Made by a program: the position numbers and the translations under genes | Source of the DNA: Chryseobacterium sp. UBA6632 | GTDB lineage: Bacteria > Bacteroidota > Bacteroidia > Flavobacteriales > Weeksellaceae | DNA: 10,394 nt | Assembly (NCBI GenBank): GCA_002455915.1 | Contig: DKLU01000171.1 | Span: 1 to 10,394 of the forward strand | Direction: 5' to 3' | Notes under the pieces: model-generated | What the model saw: the letters and a program-made list of their open reading frames with translations, nothing else | Told to the model about the DNA's origin: nothing | The model's database searches: none | Shown: piece after piece, positions 5,907 to 10,394 of the stretch | Layout of the letters: each line of letters begins with the position of its first letter | Position numbering within the stretch: the first letter of the stretch is position 1

Positions 5907-5911
5907 AACTA
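5904..5911 (-). promoter_or_regulatory. -7 element of the NrtR-type regulator gene
   Basis: TAGTTTTG on the minus strand matches TAnnTTTG, 25 bases upstream of the ATG at 5878. No strict TTG stands at -33; a weaker T-rich TTTTC lies about 19 nt upstream. Operator C overlaps its downstream edge. Confidence 0.55.
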
Positions 5912-5960
5912 TAACAATATTTTTTATCCTGAAAATTTATTGAATTTCATTTTGGAGAAA

Positions 5961-5991
5961 ATAAAAAAATCCGCAGAAAAAATCTGCGGAT
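5961..5991 (-). terminator. Intrinsic terminator of lepA
   Basis: On the minus strand a perfect 9-bp GC-containing stem (5969-5977 with 5983-5991, core CCGCAGA/TCTGCGG) closes a 5-nt loop and is followed by a run of seven Ts. It lies 26 nt after the lepA stop and before the regulator promoter, so lepA transcription should end here and not feed the ADP-ribose cluster. Confidence 0.88.
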
Positions 5992-6017
5992 CTATATTTT
6001 AAAATCATCAAAGATAA

Positions 6018-7814
6018 TTAATCATTCAGCTTCAAAACAGCCATAAATGCCGACTGCGGTACTTCTACTCTACCAATCTGCTTCATTTTCTTCTTACCTT
6101 CTTTCTGCTTTTCCAAAAGTTTACGCTTTCTGGAAATATCTCCTCCGTAACATTTTGCGGTAACGTCTTTTCTTAAAGCTTTAATTGTCTCTCTTGCAAT
6201 AACTTTCGTTCCTAATGCTGCCTGAACTGCAATGTCAAATTGTTGTCTCGGGATCAGTTCACGAAGTTTTTCACACATTCTTTTACCGATGTAATATGCG
6301 TTAGAATCGTGAATCAAAGAAGACAATGCATCAACCATATCTCCGTTGATCAGGATATCCATTTTTACCAATTTAGAAGCTCTAAATCCGATTGGATGAT
6401 AATCGAAAGAAGCATATCCTTTAGAAATAGATTTCAATCTGTCGTAGAAGTCGAAAACAACCTCAGCCAAAGGCATATTAAAAATTAACTCTACTCTTTC
6501 TGAGGTTAAGTAACTCTGGTTAACTATCTCTCCTCTTTTTTCGATACAAAGCGTCATTACAGATCCAACGAAATCAGATTTTGTAATGATAGATGCTTTA
6601 ATATAAGGCTCTTCTACTCTGTCCATGGTGGAAGGATCCATCATTTCAGACGGGTTGTTAATCAAAATTGGAACATCCGGCTCTTTTTTAGTATATCCAA
6701 AATAAGAAACGTTCGGAACCGTCGTGATGACGTTCATATTGAACTCTCTATCCAATCTTTCCTGAACGATTTCCATGTGAAGCATTCCTAAGAATCCGCA
6801 ACGGAAACCAAAACCAAGAGCTGCAGAACTTTCCGGTTCGAAAACTAAAGAAGCATCATTTAATCTCAGCTTTTCAAGAGAGAATCTCAATTCTTCAAAA
6901 TCCTCAGAATCAATTGGATAAATACCTGCGAATACCATTGGCTTTACTTCCTCAAAACCTTCGATTGGTCCTGCTGCCGGTTTATCAAAAGAAGTAATGG
7001 TATCACCTACTTTTACTTCACGGGCATCTTTAATCCCTGAAACCAAATATCCTACATCTCCACAACCTACTGTTTTCTTAGGAACCTGTTTCAACTTCAA
7101 AGTACCTACCTCATCAGCTCCATATTCTTTACCTGTCGCGAAGAATTTAATTTTTTCGTTTTTTGTAATGCTTCCGTTTACCACTTTAAAATAAGCCTCA
7201 ATTCCTCTGAAAGGATTGTAAACTGAGTCAAAAATCAAAGCCTGAAGCGGTGCATCCGGATCTCCAACCGGAGCAGGAATTCTTTCCACAATTTGCTCTA
7301 ACAAATGGTGAACACCTTCACCTGTTTTACCTGAAACTCTCAAGACATCCTCATATTCACAACCAATCAAATTCATGATTTCGTCGGTTACTTCTTCAGG
7401 ATTTGCAGAAGGAAGGTCAATTTTATTTAAAATCGGAATGATCGTTAAATCATTTTCCAATGCTAAATACAAATTACTAATTGTCTGTGCCTGAATACTT
7501 TGTGCAGCATCTACAATAAGAAGCGCCCCTTCACAAGCAGCAATTGAACGGGAAACTTCGTAAGAGAAATCAACGTGTCCCGGTGTATCAATTAAGTTTA
7601 ATATAAATTTTTCGCCTTTATATTCATAATCCATCTGGATCGCGTGAGACTTAATCGTAATCCCACGTTCTTTCTCCAAATCCATATCATCCAGCGTCTG
7701 AGACTGTAATTCTCTTTGAGTCACCGTATTGGTATACTCCAAAAGACGATCCGCCAAAGTACTTTTACCGTGGTCAATATGAGCGATTATGCAAAAATTT
7801 CGTATGTTTTTCAT
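6018..7814 (-). CDS. lepA: Elongation factor 4 (LepA), ribosome-associated translational GTPase
   Basis: LepA binds the ribosome and affects translation initiation and stalled elongation. The 598-residue protein is full length. G motifs are all present: AHIDHGKST (11-19, P-loop), ERGITI (49-54, switch I), DTPGH (76-80), NKID (130-133) and SGKTG (161-165). Domain II and the EF-G-like domains follow, including the [20 protein letters not shown] segment typical of domain III. The LepA-specific basic C-terminal domain ends in [20 protein letters not shown] and [12 protein letters not shown], the tail that reaches the peptidyl-transferase centre. Here it is a stand-alone unit with its own -7 element and terminator; in many other bacteria it is followed by lepB. 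Nothing suggests a link with the ADP-ribose genes beyond shared orientation. Confidence 0.98.
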   Translation of the reverse strand: MKNIRNFCIIAHIDHGKSTLADRLLEYTNTVTQRELQSQTLDDMDLEKERGITIKSHAIQMDYEYKGEKFILNLIDTPGHVDFSYEVSRSIAACEGALLIVDAAQSIQAQTISNLYLALENDLTIIPILNKIDLPSANPEEVTDEIMNLIGCEYEDVLRVSGKTGEGVHHLLEQIVERIPAPVGDPDAPLQALIFDSVYNPFRGIEAYFKVVNGSITKNEKIKFFATGKEYGADEVGTLKLKQVPKKTVGCGDVGYLVSGIKDAREVKVGDTITSFDKPAAGPIEGFEEVKPMVFAGIYPIDSEDFEELRFSLEKLRLNDASLVFEPESSAALGFGFRCGFLGMLHMEIVQERLDREFNMNVITTVPNVSYFGYTKKEPDVPILINNPSEMMDPSTMDRVEEPYIKASIITKSDFVGSVMTLCIEKRGEIVNQSYLTSERVELIFNMPLAEVVFDFYDRLKSISKGYASFDYHPIGFRASKLVKMDILINGDMVDALSSLIHDSNAYYIGKRMCEKLRELIPRQQFDIAVQAALGTKVIARETIKALRKDVTAKCYGGDISRKRKLLEKQKEGKKKMKQIGRVEVPQSAFMAVLKLND

Positions 7815-7833
7815 TTAAGAACCTTGTAATTTG

Positions 7834-7841
7834 CAAAGATA
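7834..7841 (-). promoter_or_regulatory. -7 element of lepA
   Basis: TATCTTTG on the minus strand fits TAnnTTTG exactly and stands 20 nt upstream of the lepA ATG at 7814. No clear TTG was found 17-23 nt further upstream. An AAGG sits about 9 nt before the start codon and might act as a weak ribosome binding site. Confidence 0.6.
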
Positions 7842-7950
7842 GCAAAATGCGGGATAATTCCTCATTCTTAATTTTAAATCTGATTTAAACACAAATAGCA
7901 CAAATTTTTCACACTAAAAACACGAATAAGAAAGCCTTTCATTTAATTTA

Positions 7951-8052
7951 AACCATTAAGATTTGGGTTAAGAAGTTTAGGATATTTTAGATGGCTTCGT
8001 TTTTAGCAGCTGCAGTTAATTAATCTTAATAACTTAAATGATCTTAATGGTT
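7951..8052. repeat. Intergenic element bounded by a perfect 12-bp inverted repeat
   Basis: AACCATTAAGAT (7951-7962) and its exact complement ATCTTAATGGTT (8041-8052) bound about 100 bp between the divergently transcribed lepA and GH92 genes. The interior holds related ATTAA/TTAAG words and the palindrome AGCAGCTGCAG, with no coding potential seen. It could be a dispersed chromosomal repeat or a small non-autonomous element. Flanking DNA at 7889-7926 has short CACAAAT and CACGAAT words of the kind common between flavobacterial genes. The rest of 7842-8137 shows no convincing promoter; CATATTTG (8099-8106) is one base off a -7 element and could serve the GH92 gene. Confidence 0.45.
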
Positions 8053-8137
8053 CAAAAACTTTATTTTCAAAATCTGTGTAATTTGTAAAATTATTAGTCA
8101 TATTTGTTTTTAAATTAGCCTAAACTTATTTTAGCTC

Positions 8138-10394
8138 ATGAAAAAAGTTCTTTTACTCCTTTTCATCATTTCTTTTGCTCCATTCCAATCGCAGTGGATT
8201 GAAAAAGCACCCGAAAATCCTGAAGAATTTGTAAATCCTTTAATCGGAACACTTTCAAAACCTTCTCTTTCTAACGGAAATACCTATCCGGCAGTTGCTG
8301 TTCCTCACGGAATGAATCTGTGGACACCACAAACCGGAAAAAACGGAAACGGATGGCAATATACTTATGATGCGGACAAGATCCGTGGAATCAAGCAAAC
8401 ACACCAACCTTCACCGTGGATGAATGATTACGGAATGTTTTCCATCATGCCGATGACAGGGAAAATGCGCTTTAATGAAGAGGAAAGAGCAAGCTGGTTT
8501 TCTCATAAATCAGAAGTTTCAAAACCTTATTATTACAGTGTTTATTTGGCTGATCATAATGTTACGGCAGAACTTACTCCAACAGAAAGAGCTGCTCAAA
8601 TGCGTTTAACCTATCCTGATTCCGAAAATTCGTGGTTTGTGATCGATGCTTTTGATAAAGGTTCGAGCATTACGATTATTCCTTCTCAAAATAAAATTAT
8701 TGGTTATTCAACACGATATTCGAGAGGAAAACTGACTAATTTCAAAAACTATTTTGTGATTTATGCAGATAAACCTTTCACGAAATATTCAACTTGGAAA
8801 GACCAAGATTTTGTAAAAGATGCCTTGGAAATTACAGGAGATCATTGTGGAGCTGTGGTTGGTTTTGCGACTAAAAAAGGTGAAAAAGTGAATTTAAGAG
8901 TGGCTTCATCATTCATCAGTTTAGAACAGGCAGAATTAAATTTACAAAGAGAATTGAGCAAAGATTCATTCGATGATACATTCAAAAAAGCAAAATTGGC
9001 CTGGAATGAAAAGTTAAAAAGAGTTGAAGTTGCCGGCGGAACAATCGATCAAATGCGAACTTTTTATTCTTCTTTGTACAGAATGCTTTGTTTTCCACAT
9101 AAAATGTATGAGATCAATAAAGCCGGAGAAGTCGTTCATTACAGCCCGTATTCAGGAAAAACTGAAGCCGGATATCGTTTTGCCGGAACAGGTTTTTGGG
9201 ATACTTTCAGAGCGCTCTACCCTTTCTTAAACTTAGTTTATCCTAGCATTAATGTTGAAATGCAGAAAGGATTAATTAGCGATTATAAAGAAGGCGGTTG
9301 GCTTCCGGAATGGTCGAGTCCGTCGTATTCTGATATTATGATCGGAAATAATTCTGCTTCTGTGGTTGCAGATGCTTATGTGAAAGGTTTGCGAGGTTAT
9401 GATATCGAAACTTTGTATCAGGCTTTACTTCACGGAGCAAATAATGAAGGACCACAAGCAACAGGAAGACTGGGAATTGAATATTATAAAAAATTAGGCT
9501 ACGTTCCATATGATGTAAAAATCAATGAAAATGCGGCGAGAACTTTGGAATATGCTTACGATGATTTTGCAATCGCACAGCTCGGAAAAGCATTAGGAAA
9601 ACCGGAATCTGAGTGGAGCGAATATTACAGACGTTCGCAAAATTTCCAAAAAGTGATCGATCCTGAGACAAAATTGGCTCGCGGAAGAAATCAGGACGGA
9701 AGTTTTCAGGCTCCTTTTAATCCATTTAAATGGGGTGATGCTTTCACAGAAGGAAATTCGTGGCATTATACATGGTCGGTTTTTCAGGATATTGATGGAT
9801 TGGCAAAACTAATGGGCGGAAGAAAAGAGTTTTCGAAAAAATTAGATCAAATCTTTGAATTACCTCCGATTTATGATGATTCTTATTATGGCTCAACCAT
9901 CCATGAAATTCAGGAAATGGTGAATGCAAATATGGGGCAATATGCTCACGGAAACCAACCGGCTCAGCATATCATTTATTTATATAATTATTCCGGAGAG
10001 CCCTGGAAAACGCAATATTGGGTTCGCGAAACGATGAACCGTATGTATCAGCCAACTCCGGACGGATATTGTGGTGATGAAGATAACGGACAGACCTCAG
10101 CTTGGTATATTTTCTCAGCACTTGGTTTCTATCCTGTAACTCCGGCAACGGATCAATATGTTTTGGGAGCTCCTTTGTTTAAAAAAGCTACGATTCATTT
10201 AGAAAATGGAAAAACGATCGAAATTAAAGCCGATAATAACAGCGACGAAAACCGTTATGTAAAGTCATTGAATATGAATGGACAAACCTATTCTAAAAAT
10301 TGGCTGAGTCATGCAGAATTAATGAAAGGGGCAACGCTGCAATTTAACATGGAAAATAAGCCTAATAAGAATCGAGGAACGAACGAAAAAGATT
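8138..10394 (+). CDS. Secreted GH92 alpha-mannosidase family protein, last residues missing
   Basis: GH92 enzymes are calcium-dependent exo-alpha-mannosidases that trim mannose, commonly alpha-1,2-linked, from glycans by an inverting mechanism. The 752 visible residues begin with an export signal (MKKVLLLLFIISFAPFQSQW, cleavage near residue 19) with no lipobox cysteine, so the product is periplasmic or secreted. The beta-sandwich N-terminal domain starts at FVNPLIGT (31-38), a hallmark of the family. The catalytic domain contains GFWDTFRALYP, WLPEWSSP, EGNSWHYTW with the likely general acid Glu538, and GDEDNGQTSAWYIFSALGFYP with Asp647/Asp649 as the likely general base pair; the usual Met of GQMSAW is Thr here. 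The end, LQFNMENKPNKNRG, is the family's C-terminal strand, so only a few residues should lie beyond the window. No susC/susD-like gene is seen beside it in the window. Confidence 0.95.
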   Translation, partial: MKKVLLLLFIISFAPFQSQWIEKAPENPEEFVNPLIGTLSKPSLSNGNTYPAVAVPHGMNLWTPQTGKNGNGWQYTYDADKIRGIKQTHQPSPWMNDYGMFSIMPMTGKMRFNEEERASWFSHKSEVSKPYYYSVYLADHNVTAELTPTERAAQMRLTYPDSENSWFVIDAFDKGSSITIIPSQNKIIGYSTRYSRGKLTNFKNYFVIYADKPFTKYSTWKDQDFVKDALEITGDHCGAVVGFATKKGEKVNLRVASSFISLEQAELNLQRELSKDSFDDTFKKAKLAWNEKLKRVEVAGGTIDQMRTFYSSLYRMLCFPHKMYEINKAGEVVHYSPYSGKTEAGYRFAGTGFWDTFRALYPFLNLVYPSINVEMQKGLISDYKEGGWLPEWSSPSYSDIMIGNNSASVVADAYVKGLRGYDIETLYQALLHGANNEGPQATGRLGIEYYKKLGYVPYDVKINENAARTLEYAYDDFAIAQLGKALGKPESEWSEYYRRSQNFQKVIDPETKLARGRNQDGSFQAPFNPFKWGDAFTEGNSWHYTWSVFQDIDGLAKLMGGRKEFSKKLDQIFELPPIYDDSYYGSTIHEIQEMVNANMGQYAHGNQPAQHIIYLYNYSGEPWKTQYWVRETMNRMYQPTPDGYCGDEDNGQTSAWYIFSALGFYPVTPATDQYVLGAPLFKKATIHLENGKTIEIKADNNSDENRYVKSLNMNGQTYSKNWLSHAELMKGATLQFNMENKPNKNRGTNEKD

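Overview
The window looks like a chromosome segment of a Bacteroidota member, most likely a flavobacterium close to Chryseobacterium. The DNA is AT-rich, promoters carry the Bacteroidota -7 element TAnnTTTG, Shine-Dalgarno sequences are weak or absent, and intergenic gaps hold CTTTGCG-type repeats like those I associate with flavobacterial genomes. The genus is a judgement from protein appearance, not from a search.

Positions 1-5878 (minus strand) hold eight genes that read as one ADP-ribose/NAD cluster. In transcription order they are: a Nudix-winged-helix regulator of the NrtR type; a NADAR (YbiA-like) protein; a small coiled-coil protein; a von Willebrand A (VWA) protein; a short, divergent adenylosuccinate-synthetase-like enzyme; a small protein usually labelled 'ADP-ribosylation/crystallin J1'; a bacterial PARG-type macrodomain (TIGR02452 type); and an ADP-ribosylglycohydrolase of the ARH/DraG family, cut by the window edge. 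Three unrelated folds that remove or bind ADP-ribose thus sit beside a regulator of a family known to sense ADP-ribose. Most genes are 1-3 nt apart or overlap. Two gaps of about 122 nt break the series into three tight blocks, and no good promoter is visible in either gap.

The most informative non-coding signal is a 19-bp inverted repeat, TTGYGTW-N5-WACRCAA. It occurs three times, only in front of the regulator gene and the NADAR gene. At both promoters it overlaps the -7 element by the same number of bases, which suggests an autoregulated repressor operator controlling the whole cluster.

Positions 5879-7841 hold lepA (elongation factor 4) on the minus strand, with its own promoter and a clear intrinsic terminator separating it from the cluster. 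After a repeat-containing gap (7842-8137), a secreted GH92 alpha-mannosidase-like gene runs on the plus strand to the right edge, with only its last residues missing. These two are ordinary chromosomal genes.

A working model: the NrtR-like protein represses the cluster until ADP-ribose or a related nucleotide rises. The hydrolases then clear ADP-ribosyl marks from protein or nucleic acid. The PurA-like enzyme, the VWA/coiled-coil pair and the possibly ART-like small protein add functions that cannot be named from sequence alone.
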